Origin: Bradyrhizobium icense
Lineage (GTDB): Bacteria > Pseudomonadota > Alphaproteobacteria > Rhizobiales > Xanthobacteraceae
Direction: 5' to 3'
DNA: 64,000 bases
Assembly (NCBI RefSeq): GCF_001693385.1
Contig: NZ_CP016428.1
Coordinates: 6,448,001-6,512,000 of the forward strand
Positions 1 to 9,086 of the stretch are shown in pieces; within the stretch, counting starts at the first letter, position 1; the number at the start of each line of letters is the position of its first letter. The notes beneath the pieces were generated by a model. It did no database searches, had not been told where the DNA came from, and saw only the letters and a program-made list of their open reading frames with translations. The position numbers and the translations under genes were made by a program.

Positions 1-422
1 AAGTGCGCGACCACGCCGCCCTCGTGCTGCGCGAAGGCGCCGAGACGGCAACCGGTGTGGATCGCCTCGGCCCCGAGCCGTTCCTCGACGGCACGATGGA
101 TGACGCTTTGCAGGCGGCCGCGATGGACCGAAAATTGCGGCACGTCATGTCCGGCATCGAGGCCGCGCGGCTCACGCCAGACTTCCTGGCCGTGGCGGCT
201 CAGATAGTATAATTGATCGGTGCGAACAGCGGCAGCATCGAGCCGGTCCAACAGGCCGAGGCCAGTCAATTCCCTGATCGCATGCGGCAGCGTGTTGATG
301 CCGACGCCAAGCTCGCGGATCGCATCGGACTGCTCGAACAATTCGCAATCGATGCCGCGGGCGCGCAGCATCAGCGCGGTGGTAAGGCCTCCGATGCCGC
401 CTCCGACGATGATCGCTTTCAT
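1..422 (-). CDS. FAD-dependent monooxygenase, N-terminal part (cut by window edge)
   Basis: Only the first 140 codons are in the window; the gene continues past the left edge. The start is the ATG at 422. The N-terminus reads MKAIIVGGGIGGLTTAL, the GxGxxG dinucleotide-binding fold of PHBH-type flavin hydroxylases. It is followed by an acidic strand end (CELFEQ) and by INTLPHA, which resembles the usual GI-L-PNA segment of this family. The family hydroxylates aromatic or related substrates with NAD(P)H and O2. It reads in the same direction as the monooxygenase/OYE fusion 78 bases upstream, so the two may form an operon. The substrate cannot be told from this fragment. Confidence 0.85.
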   Translation of the reverse strand, partial: MKAIIVGGGIGGLTTALMLRARGIDCELFEQSDAIRELGVGINTLPHAIRELTGLGLLDRLDAAAVRTDQLYYLSRHGQEVWREPRGLDAGHDVPQFSVHRGRLQSVIHRAVEERLGAEAIHTGCRLGAFAQHEGGVVAH

Positions 423-499
423 GCGCGTAACTCCACTCTATTCTTCGACCTCTCCCCCGCTGGCGCGGGGCGAGGGGGCGATAGAGCCTGCCATCCGGC

Positions 500-2848
500 C
501 TATTCGGCCGCAAGCGGCTTTGTCGCCTCGGCTTTCAGCTCGGCCCGGGTTTTCGGTTTAGCCTTAACCTTGAGGTCCTCGAAATCCTGCCGGTCACGCA
601 CGCTGTTGCGGAAAATTTGTTCCTTGCCGGGCAGATATTGCGGCGGACAGGCAATGTCCGCGCCATACCAGGCCGCCGCCCGCATCGTGAAGGACGGATC
701 GACCAGATGCGGCCGGGCGAGCGCGACGAGATCGGCGCGGCCGGCGGCCAAAATCGTGTTGACCTGATCCGCGGTCGTGATGTTCCCGACGCACATGGTC
801 GCCACCCGGGCTTCGTTGCGGACCTGATCGGAGAACGGCGTCTGGAACATGCGGCCGTAAATAGGCTGTGCGTCGCGCACGGTCTGGCCCGTGGAAACGT
901 CGACCAGATCGACGCCGGCTTCGCCGAACGCGCGCGCGACTGCGACCGCGTCATCGCCGGTGATGCCGCCGGCTGCCCAGTCGGTCGCGGAGATGCGCAC
1001 CGACATCGGCTTGCGCGCCGGCCACGCCGCGCGCATCGCCTCGAACACTTCGAGCGGATAGCGCAGCCGGTTGGCGAGCGTGCCGCCATACTCGTCGGTG
1101 CGCTGGTTGGTCAACGGCGAGATGAAACTCGCCAGCAGATAGCCGTGGGCGCAGTGCATCTCCAGCATGTCGAAGCCGCAGGCCACGCCGCGCAAGGTGG
1201 CCGCCACGAACTCGGCCTTGACGCGGTCCATCGCGGCGCGATCCATTTCGCGCGGCACCTGGCTGTCGGGGAAGTAGGGCAACGGCGACGCGGAAATCGT
1301 ATCCCAGCCGCCCGCCTCCAGCGGCCGGTCCATGCCTTCCCACATCAATTTGGTCGCGCCCTTGCGGCCGGCGTGACCGAGCTGCACGCAAATCTTGGCG
1401 GCCGAATTGGCGTGGACGAAATCGACGATGCGCGTCCAGGCGGCCTGCTGCTCGTCGTTCCACAGACCGGTGCAGCCGGGCGTGATGCGGGCGTCGCGGC
1501 CGACGCAGGTCATCTCCGTGAAAATAAGTCCCGCGCCGCCGATCGCGCGCGAGCCATAATGCACCAGATGGAAATCGCCGGGCACGCCCTCCTTCGCCGA
1601 GTACATGCACATCGGCGACACCACCGCGCGGTTCCTCACTTCCATCTCGCGCAGCCTGAGCGGCTGGAACATCGGCGCCGCTGGCTTGTCGAGGTCGACA
1701 TCGAACCCTTTGGCGCGGACCTGCTTGGCAAACGCCTTGTCGACCTCGCGGACGAATTCCGGCGCGCGCAGCGTGAGGTTATCGTAGGTGATGGCCTTGG
1801 CGCGGGTCATGACGCCGAAGGCGAACTGCACGGGATCGAAATCCCAGAAGCGGTCGACGTGCTCGAACCAGACCAGCGACACGTCGGCGGCATGCTGGGT
1901 CTTCTCGACCTCCTCGCGCCGTCCCTGCTCGTAGGTCTGCAACGCGGCGTCGACGGTCGGCGCCTGCGCCATGGCGTCGGCGAGCGCAATCGCGTCTTCC
2001 ATCGCAAGCTTGGTGCCCGAGCCGATCGAGAAATGCGCGGTCGCCTTGGCGTCGCCGAGCAGCACCATGTTATCCTTGATCCAGCGCTGGCTGCGGATCA
2101 TCGGGAAATTGCGCCACATCGAGCGGTTGATCAGCAGCGGATGGCCGTCGAGGAACCAGTCGAAGATTTCGGCCATGCGATCGGCGGATTGCTGTTCGTT
2201 CAGGCCTTCGAGGCCCGCACGCTGGAAGGTCTCGGCATCGGTCTCGAAAATCCAGGTCGAGCGCCCGGCTTCATACTGATAGGCGTGCGCGATGAACGGG
2301 CCCCACTCGGTCTCCTGGAAGATGAAGGTGAAGGCGTCGAGCGGCCGGGTCGAACCCATCCAGGCGAACTTGTTGGAGCGCAGGTCGATCTGCGGCTGGA
2401 AATGCCCGATGTACTTGTCGCGGAAGCGGCTGTTGATGCCGTCGGCGAGCACGATGAGATCGGCATCGGCGAAGCGGGCTTCGTCATCGATGTCGGTTTC
2501 GAACAGCAACGTCACGCCGAGTTCGCGGGCGCGCTCCTGCAGGATCAACAGCAGCGTGCGGCGCGAGCAGCCGCAAAAGCCGTTGCCGCCGACGCGGTGG
2601 ACGGTGCCGCGGAAATGCACGGCGATGTCGTCCCAATAGGCGAATTCCTGGGTGATGCGGCGATAGCTCGGCGGATCGTACTTCTCGAAATTGTCCAGCG
2701 TGGCGTCGGAGAAGACGACGCCGAAGCCGAACGTGTCGTCGGCTCGGTTGCGCTCATAGACCGTGATCTCAGCCTGCGGCCGCTGTTTCTTCAAGAGGAT
2801 CGCGGCATAGAGACCGGCCGGTCCGCCGCCGATTATCGCGATCTTCAT
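500..2848 (-). CDS. Bifunctional aryl-CoA monooxygenase/oxidoreductase (salicylyl-CoA 5-hydroxylase or 2-aminobenzoyl-CoA monooxygenase/reductase type)
   Basis: This 782-residue protein is a fusion. Residues 1 to about 385 are a PHBH-like FAD monooxygenase, with [19 protein letters not shown] at the N-terminus and [20 protein letters not shown] as the second FAD-contact motif. Residues about 393-770 are an Old-Yellow-Enzyme TIM barrel: [24 protein letters not shown], the catalytic-region segment [13 protein letters not shown], and [10 protein letters not shown] near the end. The same architecture is known for 2-aminobenzoyl-CoA monooxygenase/reductase of Azoarcus and for proteins annotated as salicylyl-CoA 5-hydroxylase/oxidoreductase. 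The expected role is hydroxylation, and possibly ring reduction, of an aromatic CoA thioester in the cytoplasm. The upstream enoyl-CoA hydratase and SDR fit further CoA-ester processing. A GGAGG lies six bases before the ATG. The substrate is inferred. Confidence 0.9.
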   Translation of the reverse strand: MKIAIIGGGPAGLYAAILLKKQRPQAEITVYERNRADDTFGFGVVFSDATLDNFEKYDPPSYRRITQEFAYWDDIAVHFRGTVHRVGGNGFCGCSRRTLLLILQERARELGVTLLFETDIDDEARFADADLIVLADGINSRFRDKYIGHFQPQIDLRSNKFAWMGSTRPLDAFTFIFQETEWGPFIAHAYQYEAGRSTWIFETDAETFQRAGLEGLNEQQSADRMAEIFDWFLDGHPLLINRSMWRNFPMIRSQRWIKDNMVLLGDAKATAHFSIGSGTKLAMEDAIALADAMAQAPTVDAALQTYEQGRREEVEKTQHAADVSLVWFEHVDRFWDFDPVQFAFGVMTRAKAITYDNLTLRAPEFVREVDKAFAKQVRAKGFDVDLDKPAAPMFQPLRLREMEVRNRAVVSPMCMYSAKEGVPGDFHLVHYGSRAIGGAGLIFTEMTCVGRDARITPGCTGLWNDEQQAAWTRIVDFVHANSAAKICVQLGHAGRKGATKLMWEGMDRPLEAGGWDTISASPLPYFPDSQVPREMDRAAMDRVKAEFVAATLRGVACGFDMLEMHCAHGYLLASFISPLTNQRTDEYGGTLANRLRYPLEVFEAMRAAWPARKPMSVRISATDWAAGGITGDDAVAVARAFGEAGVDLVDVSTGQTVRDAQPIYGRMFQTPFSDQVRNEARVATMCVGNITTADQVNTILAAGRADLVALARPHLVDPSFTMRAAAWYGADIACPPQYLPGKEQIFRNSVRDRQDFEDLKVKAKPKTRAELKAEATKPLAAE

Positions 2849-2926
2849 CTACCGCCTCCGAAACGGGCTGTCGGGTTAGTCGGAAATTACTTTAAGCCTA
2901 AAATAATTTCGGGGCAAGTGGTCCCT

Positions 2927-3013
2927 TCGTAGCCCAGGTGGAGCCCGTAGCCCGGATGAGCGCAGCGACATCCGGGATTCTAGAACCGCGAGCGGCCCCG
3001 GGTATCGCTGCGC
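2927..3013. repeat. Interspersed short repeat (GTAGCCCGGATGAGCGCAGC type)
   Basis: The gap between the two genes holds 'gtagcccggatgagcgcagc' followed by 'gacatccggg'. As I recall, this palindromic repeat is scattered between genes in Bradyrhizobium and relatives. CCCGGAT and ATCCGGG are inverted arms, so the transcript could fold at the end of the enoyl-CoA hydratase gene. The family identity is from memory; only one copy is in the window. Confidence 0.6.
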
Positions 3014-3016
3014 CCC

Positions 3017-3853
3017 TCAGTTCCCCTGAAACACTGGCGTCCGCTTGTTCGAGAACGCCTCGAACGCCCTCGCGAAATCTTCCGTGGTCATGCAGAGCGC
3101 TTGCGCGACTGCCTCAGCCTCGATCGCCTCCTCCACCGACATCGCCCACTCCATCGCCAGCATACGCTTGGTCATGGTGTTGGCGAAAGTAGGCCCTTCC
3201 GCGATCTGCTTGGCCAATAGCTGCGCCTGCGGCAGCACCTGCTCCGCGGTCACGATGCGGCTGAAGAAGCCCCAGCGCTCGCCCTCCTCGGCGGTCATGA
3301 AGCGGCCGGTGTAGAGCAGTTCCGATGCCCGCGACTGGCCGATGATGCGCGGCAGGATCGCGCAGGCGCCCATATCGCAGCCGGCGAGCCCGACCTTGTT
3401 GAACAGGAACCCGACCTTGGCGCCGGTGGCAGCCAGCCGCAGGTCGGAGGCCATTGCGATGATCGCGCCGGCCCCGGCGCAGATGCCTTCGACGGCGGCC
3501 ACGATCGGCTGCGGACACGCCCGCATCGCTTTCACCAGGTCGCCGGTCATGCGGGTGAAGCCGGTCAACCCCTTGGTGTCCATCTGGATCAGTGGGCCGA
3601 TGATTTCGAACACGTCGCCGCCGGACGAAAAATTGCCGCCGGCGCCGGTGACGACGACGGTCTTGACCTCGTCATCCATCGCGCAGGCGCGGAAGAAGTC
3701 GGTGAGCTCGCGATAGCTTTCGAACGTCAGCGGATTCTTGCGCTCGGGACGATTGAGCGTCACCGTGGCGACGCGGTCAACGATGGCCAGCAGGAAATGC
3801 TTCGGCGAATAGTCGGCCAGCGGCAGCGTGACGGGATTGGCAGGCTTGCTCAT
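3017..3853 (-). CDS. Enoyl-CoA hydratase/isomerase family protein
   Basis: This 278-residue crotonase-fold protein hydrates or isomerises an unsaturated acyl- or aryl-CoA. It carries [19 protein letters not shown] near residue 30 and the first oxyanion-hole segment [35 protein letters not shown] is the second oxyanion loop, and [20 protein letters not shown] sits where the catalytic-glutamate segment lies in classical hydratases. In that last segment the usual E of the PE-G pattern is not obvious, so the exact reaction may be a variant one. A GGGAG precedes the ATG. It lies between the monooxygenase/OYE fusion and an SDR, all on the minus strand, which suggests one CoA-thioester pathway. Confidence 0.88.
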   Translation of the reverse strand: MSKPANPVTLPLADYSPKHFLLAIVDRVATVTLNRPERKNPLTFESYRELTDFFRACAMDDEVKTVVVTGAGGNFSSGGDVFEIIGPLIQMDTKGLTGFTRMTGDLVKAMRACPQPIVAAVEGICAGAGAIIAMASDLRLAATGAKVGFLFNKVGLAGCDMGACAILPRIIGQSRASELLYTGRFMTAEEGERWGFFSRIVTAEQVLPQAQLLAKQIAEGPTFANTMTKRMLAMEWAMSVEEAIEAEAVAQALCMTTEDFARAFEAFSNKRTPVFQGN

Positions 3854-3886
3854 GGGATCTCCCTGATTTGCATTGTCGTTGACCGG

Positions 3887-4648
3887 TCAGACTTCGCCAC
3901 CGGCTACGGCGACGGCCTGTCCCGTGACGGCGCCGGCGCCTTCGCCGCAGAGCCAGAGCACGGCGTCGGCGACTTCCGACGGCGCCACGAGGCGTCCTTG
4001 CGGATTGTGCTTCGACAACTCCGAAATCGCCTGCTCGCGGCTGCGACCGGTCTTCTTGATGATGTTGTCGATCGAGCCTTCGAGCAGATCGGTCTCGGTG
4101 AAGCCGGGACACACGGCATTCACGGTGACGCCGCTCTTGGCCGTCTCCAGCGCCAGCGAACGAACGAGGCCGATCACCGCGTGTTTCGCCGCGCTGTAGG
4201 CGCTGACATAAGCGTAGCCCTTGAGGCCCGCGGTTGACGCGACGGCGACGATCCGGCCGCGGCGGCGCTCCAGCATTCCAGGCAATACCGCCTGCACGGC
4301 ATGAACCACGCCCATGAAATTGACGTCCATCATCCGCTGGAACAACGCCGCATCAGAGCGGCCGAACGGCGCGGATTCCGCCGCGCCGGCATTGGCAATG
4401 AGGATGTCGATCGGCTGCCGCGCGGCGGCTTCCGCGATAGCCGACTTGACTGACGCCTGGTCGGCGACATCAGCGACGGCGGCGAACTGCGCTGCGCCGG
4501 ACGCAACCGCTTCATCCAATGTCGCGCGATTGCGCCCGAGCACCGTTACCGTTGCACCTGCATCCGACAGCGCCGCCGAAATCGCAAGGCCAATGCCCCG
4601 CCCGCCGCCGGTAACGAGCGCATGGGAGGAACGCGACAATTGGGACAT
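3887..4648 (-). CDS. SDR family NAD(P)-dependent oxidoreductase (3-hydroxyacyl-CoA dehydrogenase-like)
   Basis: A 253-residue classical short-chain dehydrogenase. The cofactor motif TGGGRGIGL is near residue 14, NAGAAES follows beta-4, the catalytic Ser is in VASTAGLKG, and the Tyr/Lys pair is in YSAAKHAVIG. CPGFTETDL follows as in the family. In this setting it probably oxidises the hydroxyacyl-CoA made by the hydratase 33 bases downstream. GGAGG is placed well for the ATG at 4648. It is the first gene of the minus-strand group, and the upstream gap is filled with repeats. The substrate is not determined by sequence. Confidence 0.88.
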   Translation of the reverse strand: MSQLSRSSHALVTGGGRGIGLAISAALSDAGATVTVLGRNRATLDEAVASGAAQFAAVADVADQASVKSAIAEAAARQPIDILIANAGAAESAPFGRSDAALFQRMMDVNFMGVVHAVQAVLPGMLERRRGRIVAVASTAGLKGYAYVSAYSAAKHAVIGLVRSLALETAKSGVTVNAVCPGFTETDLLEGSIDNIIKKTGRSREQAISELSKHNPQGRLVAPSEVADAVLWLCGEGAGAVTGQAVAVAGGEV

Positions 4649-4712
4649 CGGTCAAGCCTCCAGTATGAGAGTTCAGCATATATTTTAAACTTCAAGCTTT
4701 TGCAAGGAAGGG

Positions 4713-4751
4713 GAATGGATTGCTTCGTTGCTCCGCTCCTCGCAATGACGG
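4713..4751. repeat. Interspersed repeat (GATTGCTTCG..CGCAATGACG type)
   Basis: The stretch 'ggattgcttcgttgctccgc' then 'tcctcgcaatgacgg' matches my memory of a very common intergenic repeat in Bradyrhizobium and Rhodopseudomonas. Translated, it gives the spurious peptide CFVAPLLAMT. It is the first of several repeats that fill the 4.65-5.52 kb gap. Confidence 0.6.
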
Positions 4752-4777
4752 GGAAATACCGGAACGCCACAACGACT

Positions 4778-4876
4778 GTCATCCCCGCGAAGGCGGGGAT
4801 CCAGTACGCCGCGGCTTATCCGTTCGATCACTGCTGTCTCTGGAATACTGGGTCACCCGCCTTCGCGGGTGACGAC
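4778..4876. repeat. Palindromic repeat pair with 'GTCATCCCCGCGAAGGCGGG' arms
   Basis: Two hairpin-forming halves face each other. The left half begins GTCATCCCCGCGAAGGCGGG. The right half has TACTGGGTCACCCGC, then CTTCGCGGGTGACGAC. Each half is a short hairpin (CCCCGC/GCGGGG and CACCCGC/GCGGGTG), and the whole forms a longer inverted repeat of about 100 bases. In the forward direction it translates as VIPAKAGIQ...GSPAFAGDD, a peptide often miscalled as a protein in proteobacteria. It is therefore treated as a repeat and not as a gene. Confidence 0.8.
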
Positions 4877-4884
4877 AAGTGAGT

Positions 4885-5400
4885 ATGCGTTCGCGATCTC
4901 GCGACGCATGGCGTCCGAGGTTTGCTCCTCACTTCCCGCCTCTCTAATCAGAGGGCGCAGGGAAGACTGGGTGCTTGCTGCACCCGCGGTCTCGTGTGCA
5001 ATTGCGCATCAAGAACACGCACACGAGCATACAGGTACAGCGGGAGCATCCCGGCCTTCCCTGCGCAATGGCTTTACGGCTTACTTCGTGCTCTTCCCGG
5101 AGAACGGCTCTTTTGCCTCCGTCGCCCTTGAGAAGCTGCGCTTCTTAAGCACTTAACGCCAGCCCCGCGGCGCCCGAACCACACGACTTCGCCGTACGCG
5201 TCCGGCGCGTACGTCTAGCGCGCCCTCCGCGTCCATCGCATCTCACCGCGCGTTCGTGACGTGGCCAACGCCCCTCATCTGCTGCGAGACGGGCGGAGTT
5301 ATCCGACTGATTTGGGTGAGATGTTAAGCGGAATATTTTTGATTCCCGGGCTTGACACGATTTCGGAAAATCAGAATTGATTTGCTTGTCGGGCAGTCAC
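4885..5400. repeat. Long interspersed repetitive element, about 0.5 kb, non-coding
   Basis: No gene is supported here. The stretch has features I recall from a long intergenic repeat family in Bradyrhizobium. 'gagggcgcagggaagac' and 'ggccttccctgcgc' act as inverted arms. 'cccgcggtctcgtgtgc' and 'gcacacgagcatacaggtac' form another stem. 'ggctttacggcttacttcg' and a C-rich tail ending near 'cttgacacgatttcgg' follow. Short open frames across it have no plausible start or domain. Boundaries are approximate and the family identity is from memory. Confidence 0.55.
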
Positions 5401-5417
5401 AGACGACATCACAGAAC

Positions 5418-5513
5418 CGTAGAGTGGGCAAAGCGAAGCGTGCCCACCATCAAGCGGCGTGCGCGATGATAGAAGGTGGGCACGTCGCTATGCTCCTTTG
5501 CCCACCCTACACG
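5418..5513. repeat. Palindromic repeat (GTGGGCAAAGCGAAGCGTGC type)
   Basis: The left half reads 'gtgggcaaagcgaagcgtgc' followed by 'ccacc'. The right half reads 'ggtgggcacgtcgctatgct' then 'cctttgcccaccctac'. The halves are inverted copies, each with its own GTGGGC/GCCCAC arms. I recall this as a widespread intergenic repeat in Bradyrhizobium. It lies just after the stop of the CoA-transferase gene and could stabilise or end that transcript. Confidence 0.65.
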
Positions 5514-5521
5514 TCGACCTA

Positions 5522-6706
5522 TTAGATAGTCCCGTCTCTCCGCAGCGCCGCAATCGCGTCCGCGTCGTAGCCGATGTCGGCCAGCACGCGATCGGTGTGC
5601 TCGCCGAGCGTCGGCGGGCGCGTGACGATTTCGCCCGGGGTTTCCGACAGCCGCACCGCGGCGCGCGCCGTGGGCGCGGGGTTCGGCAGACCGGGATAAT
5701 CGACGTCCTGCATGAAGCCGGTGGCGCGGATGTGCGGATGCTCCAGCGCCTGTTGCGGGCTCAAAACAGGGCCAGCGGGGATCATCGCCTGGCCGAGCGT
5801 ATCGACGGCTTGCTGCGTGGTGCGCTCGGCGCACCAGCGCGCCATCCGTTCGCTGACGATCGGTCCGTGGTCGCCGCGCTTGATGTCGTCGGCGAAGCGG
5901 GGATCGCTCAGCCAGTGATCCTCGCCCATCAATCTGGCCCAGCGGATGAACAGCGGTTGGCCGGTGACCTGGCACAGTACCCAGCCGTCGCTGGTGCGGT
6001 AGATATCGGCGGGCGCCGCGGTCTGGCCGAGATTGCCCGTGGGTACGCGGTTGGCTGATATCACCGCCTGCTCGATCAGCGTTGCGTTGGTGAAGGACAG
6101 TGCGGTCGCAAGCAGCGCGCCCTCGACGACCTGCCCACGCCCCGACTTGCCGCGCTCGATCAGCGCAGCGAGCGTGCCAAAGGCGCAATGCAGCGCGGTG
6201 CCGAAATCGACCCAGTTCACCGCGGCCCGGTATGGCGGATCGCCCTTGCCTGTCATGTACACCGCGCCCGACATCACCTGGCCCACGCCATCAAAGCCAA
6301 CGCGGTCCGACCACGGCCCGGGTCCACCGAAGGCGGTCGCCGTCGTCAGGATGATGTCCGGCTTGATCTCCTTCAGCGATTCATAATCGAGCTTCATCGC
6401 GCGCAGGGTCTGCGGCGGCAGATTGGCGACCACGACGTCTGATGTCGCGACCAGCCGTCGCATCACCTCCTGCCCTTGCGGCTTCATCGGATCGAGCGTG
6501 ATGCATTTCTTGTTGCGGTTGACCTGCAGGAACAGCGCACCCTCGCCGCCTTCGCCGACCGGCGCCACGAAACGGTCCTCGCTGCCGTCGCGCTTTTCCA
6601 CGCGGATGACTTCTGCACCGAACTCCGCCAGCAATGTCGCGCAATAAGGTCCCGCGATGTAGCGCCCGAAATCGAGGACGCGAACGCCCTCCAGAACTCC
6701 CCCCAT
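5522..6706 (-). CDS. CaiB/BaiF (class III) CoA-transferase family protein
   Basis: At 394 residues this is normal length for the family, which moves CoA between carboxylic acids through an aspartyl-CoA-type intermediate. The start MGGVLEGVRVLDFGRYIAGP is typical. AEVIRVEKRDGSEDR and LQVNRNKKCITLD follow, and the candidate catalytic Asp is in NWVDFGTALHC. Conserved C-terminal elements include HPHIRATGFM and LGEHTDRVLADIGYD. The start ATG has AAGGA upstream. It is divergent from the DapA-family gene, so 6707-6816 should hold both promoters. The acyl substrate cannot be read from sequence. Confidence 0.9.
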   Translation of the reverse strand: MGGVLEGVRVLDFGRYIAGPYCATLLAEFGAEVIRVEKRDGSEDRFVAPVGEGGEGALFLQVNRNKKCITLDPMKPQGQEVMRRLVATSDVVVANLPPQTLRAMKLDYESLKEIKPDIILTTATAFGGPGPWSDRVGFDGVGQVMSGAVYMTGKGDPPYRAAVNWVDFGTALHCAFGTLAALIERGKSGRGQVVEGALLATALSFTNATLIEQAVISANRVPTGNLGQTAAPADIYRTSDGWVLCQVTGQPLFIRWARLMGEDHWLSDPRFADDIKRGDHGPIVSERMARWCAERTTQQAVDTLGQAMIPAGPVLSPQQALEHPHIRATGFMQDVDYPGLPNPAPTARAAVRLSETPGEIVTRPPTLGEHTDRVLADIGYDADAIAALRRDGTI

Positions 6707-6816
6707 CGGTCTTTTTCCTTGTTTGACTGCCCGATCGTGTCGAGCGTTCTAGCATGTTGATGAATGAACCGGACGACCATACAATCACTGATCCCCTTCG
6801 AACGGAACATCCGCAG

Positions 6817-7746
6817 ATGACCTCGACTGCAAAACGGCCCTATAGCGGTGTCTTTCCCGTCGCCCCGACCATCTTCGACGATCAGGGGGAGCTCGATCTG
6901 GCGGGGCAGCGGCGCTGCATCGACTTCATGATCGACGCCGGTTCGAACGGCCTGTGCATCCTGGCCAATTTCTCCGAGCAGTTCGTGCTGACCGATGCCG
7001 AGCGCGAAAAAGTGATGCATGCGGTGCTCGAGCACGTCGCCGGCCGCGTGCCCGTGATCGTGACGACAACGCATTTCGGCTCGCGCATCTGCGCCGAGCG
7101 CAGCCGCCAGGCGCAGGACGCAGGCGCCGCGATGGTGATGATCATGCCGCCGTACCACGGCGCCACGTTCCGCGTGCCGGAAAAGAGCATTTTCGAGTTC
7201 TATCGCACCGTCTCCGAGGCCATCGACATTCCCATCATGATCCAGGATGCGCCGGTTGCCGGGACGCCGCTTTCGATCGACCTGCTGGCGCGCATGGCGC
7301 GGGAAATTCCGAACATCCGCTATTTCAAGATCGAGGTGCCGATGGCAGCGGCAAAGCTTCGCGATCTGATCGCGGCCGGCGGCGACAGCATCGAAGGCCC
7401 CTGGGACGGCGAGGAAGCGATCACGCTGATGGCCGATCTCGACGCCGGGGCGACCGGCGCCATGACAGGCGGCGGCTACCCTGATGGCATCCGGCAGATC
7501 GTCGATCCCTATCTCGCAGGTCGCCGCGAGGAGGCGATGGCAGCCTATGCGCGCTGGCTGCCGCTGATCAATTACGAGAACCGCCAGTGCGGCTTGCAGG
7601 CCGCCAAGATACTCATGAAGGAAGGCGGCGTGATCGGCTCGGACGCGGTGCGCCACCCCCTGCAAAGGGTTCATCCGGCGGCGCGCGCCGGCCTCATCGA
7701 AATCGCCCGCCAGCTCGATCCCGTGGTGTTGCGCTGGGGGCGGTAG
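6817..7746 (+). CDS. Dihydrodipicolinate synthase (DapA/NAL superfamily) protein
   Basis: This is a Schiff-base TIM-barrel aldolase or dehydratase of about 309 residues. It begins with the family pattern GVFPVAPTIFDDQGELDL and has the substrate-loop segment GSNGLCILANFSEQ, where DapA enzymes have G-TGE. The Schiff-base lysine fits YFKIEVP. The altered G-TGE loop suggests a substrate other than pyruvate plus aspartate semialdehyde, so a catabolic aldolase or hydratase is more likely than lysine biosynthesis. An in-frame ATG at 6754 would add 21 residues with no family likeness, so 6817 is preferred. It is divergent from the CoA-transferase gene. True substrate unknown. Confidence 0.85.
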   Translation: MTSTAKRPYSGVFPVAPTIFDDQGELDLAGQRRCIDFMIDAGSNGLCILANFSEQFVLTDAEREKVMHAVLEHVAGRVPVIVTTTHFGSRICAERSRQAQDAGAAMVMIMPPYHGATFRVPEKSIFEFYRTVSEAIDIPIMIQDAPVAGTPLSIDLLARMAREIPNIRYFKIEVPMAAAKLRDLIAAGGDSIEGPWDGEEAITLMADLDAGATGAMTGGGYPDGIRQIVDPYLAGRREEAMAAYARWLPLINYENRQCGLQAAKILMKEGGVIGSDAVRHPLQRVHPAARAGLIEIARQLDPVVLRWGR

Positions 7747-7861
7747 ATCGCCACCGTCAGCCGGCACCACTCTCCGTATAGCCGCCTGCCCCTCACGACT
7801 TGACCTAGGAACGTCGCCGCTTCCTGCGCATTAAAGGCGAAGAGACGCGGGACGGTTCGCG

Positions 7862-8887
7862 ATGAGCCATGTGAGTTACCTGCACGACACGACGCCTGAG
7901 CCAGCCAAGGGCGAGCCTGATACTTCAGGAACTCCAGGCGATCAGGGCCGCGGCCGCCGCGCGGTGTCTCCGTGGCAAATTCCCTGGAGGGGATGGAAGG
8001 ACATCCTGATCAGGACCTATCAGCAGGTCAGCGAAGACCGGCTTCTCGCGGTCGCCGCAGGCGTCGTCTTCTACGGCCTGCTCGCCCTGTTCCCGGCGAT
8101 CACCGCCCTCGTCTCGTCCTACGCACTGTTCGCCAAGGCAAGTACGATCAACGACCACATGACGATGCTTGCGGGCATCCTGCCGGAGGGCGCGCTCGGA
8201 ATCGTCAGAGACCAGGTCAATCGCGTGCTTGCCAAGGGCGACGTCAGGCTGGGACTGGCGTTTCTGTTCTCCTTCCTGCTTGCCGTGTGGAGCGCCAATG
8301 GCGGTATCAAGGCCATCATCGATGCACTCAATGTAGTCTATGACGAGGACGAGAAGCGCGGCTTTTTCAAGCTCAACGCGGTTTCCCTCGCACTCACCTT
8401 TGGCGGGCTGGTCGCGGTGCTTCTTGCCATCGGCTCGGTCGTCGCCCTTCCGATCGTTCTGTCCACAATCGGGCTCGGGGCCGTCACCGATGCGCTGTTT
8501 CGATTCGGACGCTGGCCGCTTCTGGTCCTGACGATGCTTTTTGGCCTTGCCGTGCTCTATCGGTTCGGACCAAGCCGCCGCTCGGCGCAATGGCGCTGGC
8601 TGAGCGTCGGCAGCGTGTTCGCAACGCTGACGTGGCTTGCAGGATCGGCCTTGCTATCGTTTTATCTTGCCAATTACGCCAATTACGACGCGACCTACGG
8701 CTCGCTCGGGGCCGCGATCGGCTTGATGATGTGGATGTGGATGTCGACGACCGTCGTGCTGCTCGGCGCCGAACTCAACGCGGAGATCGAGCATCAGACC
8801 GCAGCCGACAGCACCGAAGGCGGAAATAAGCCGCCAGGCGATCGCGGCGCGAAGATGGCCGATACGATCGGCGAAGCGAAATCGTAA
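7862..8887 (+). CDS. YihY/virulence factor BrkB family inner-membrane protein
   Basis: A 341-residue integral membrane protein. After a hydrophilic N-terminal stretch of about 40 residues comes the family signature: DRLLAVAAGVVFYGLLALFP and later SANGGIKAIIDALNVVYDED. Several long hydrophobic helices follow, about six in all, including LALTFGGLVAVLLAIGSVVA and LGAAIGLMMWMWMSTTVVLL, ending in LLGAELNAEIEHQ. This family was once called RNase BN in error; its real role, possibly transport or envelope maintenance, is not settled. The C-terminal tail is charged. It is followed 6 bases later by a very small membrane ORF, probably co-transcribed. Confidence 0.93.
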   Translation: MSHVSYLHDTTPEPAKGEPDTSGTPGDQGRGRRAVSPWQIPWRGWKDILIRTYQQVSEDRLLAVAAGVVFYGLLALFPAITALVSSYALFAKASTINDHMTMLAGILPEGALGIVRDQVNRVLAKGDVRLGLAFLFSFLLAVWSANGGIKAIIDALNVVYDEDEKRGFFKLNAVSLALTFGGLVAVLLAIGSVVALPIVLSTIGLGAVTDALFRFGRWPLLVLTMLFGLAVLYRFGPSRRSAQWRWLSVGSVFATLTWLAGSALLSFYLANYANYDATYGSLGAAIGLMMWMWMSTTVVLLGAELNAEIEHQTAADSTEGGNKPPGDRGAKMADTIGEAKS

Positions 8888-8893
8888 AACGGA

Positions 8894-8998
8894 ATGTTCC
8901 TGTTTTTTTCGAGCAGGCTTGGATGTCTTGGTTCGCTGTTACTTTCGGCAGCCGTGACCGTCGGCCTGCTTCTCGCGCTCGGCGTTATTCGCTTTTGA
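8894..8998 (+). CDS. Small single-span membrane protein, 34 residues
   Basis: This short ORF begins MFLFFSSRLGCLGSLLLSAA and ends in GLLLALGVIRF before TGA. It is one hydrophobic helix with RLGCLGS near the front, and a GGA sits just before the ATG. I recall very similar tiny ORFs (MF-FFSNRLGCLGS...) in Rhizobiales, but cannot confirm this here. It starts 6 bases after the YihY/BrkB stop, so it may be translated from the same mRNA. Function unknown. Confidence 0.5.
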   Translation: MFLFFSSRLGCLGSLLLSAAVTVGLLLALGVIRF

Positions 8999-9086
8999 TC
9001 GCTAAATTGCGGAGGGCTGAACTGGAAATCAGATTTAAAAGCAATTACATCAGGTGCCTGCAGACCGCCCACATTGATTTCCCGCC

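Noticed and set aside
617..2932. Long open frame of 771 codons on the plus strand opposite the monooxygenase/OYE gene
   Set aside because: It is an antisense frame kept open by high-GC codon bias; the minus-strand frame has all domain motifs.
4622..5156. Plus-strand frames in the repeat cluster (for example one with VIPAKAGIQ and SPAFAGDD)
   Set aside because: These are translations of interspersed palindromic repeats, without ribosome sites or domains.
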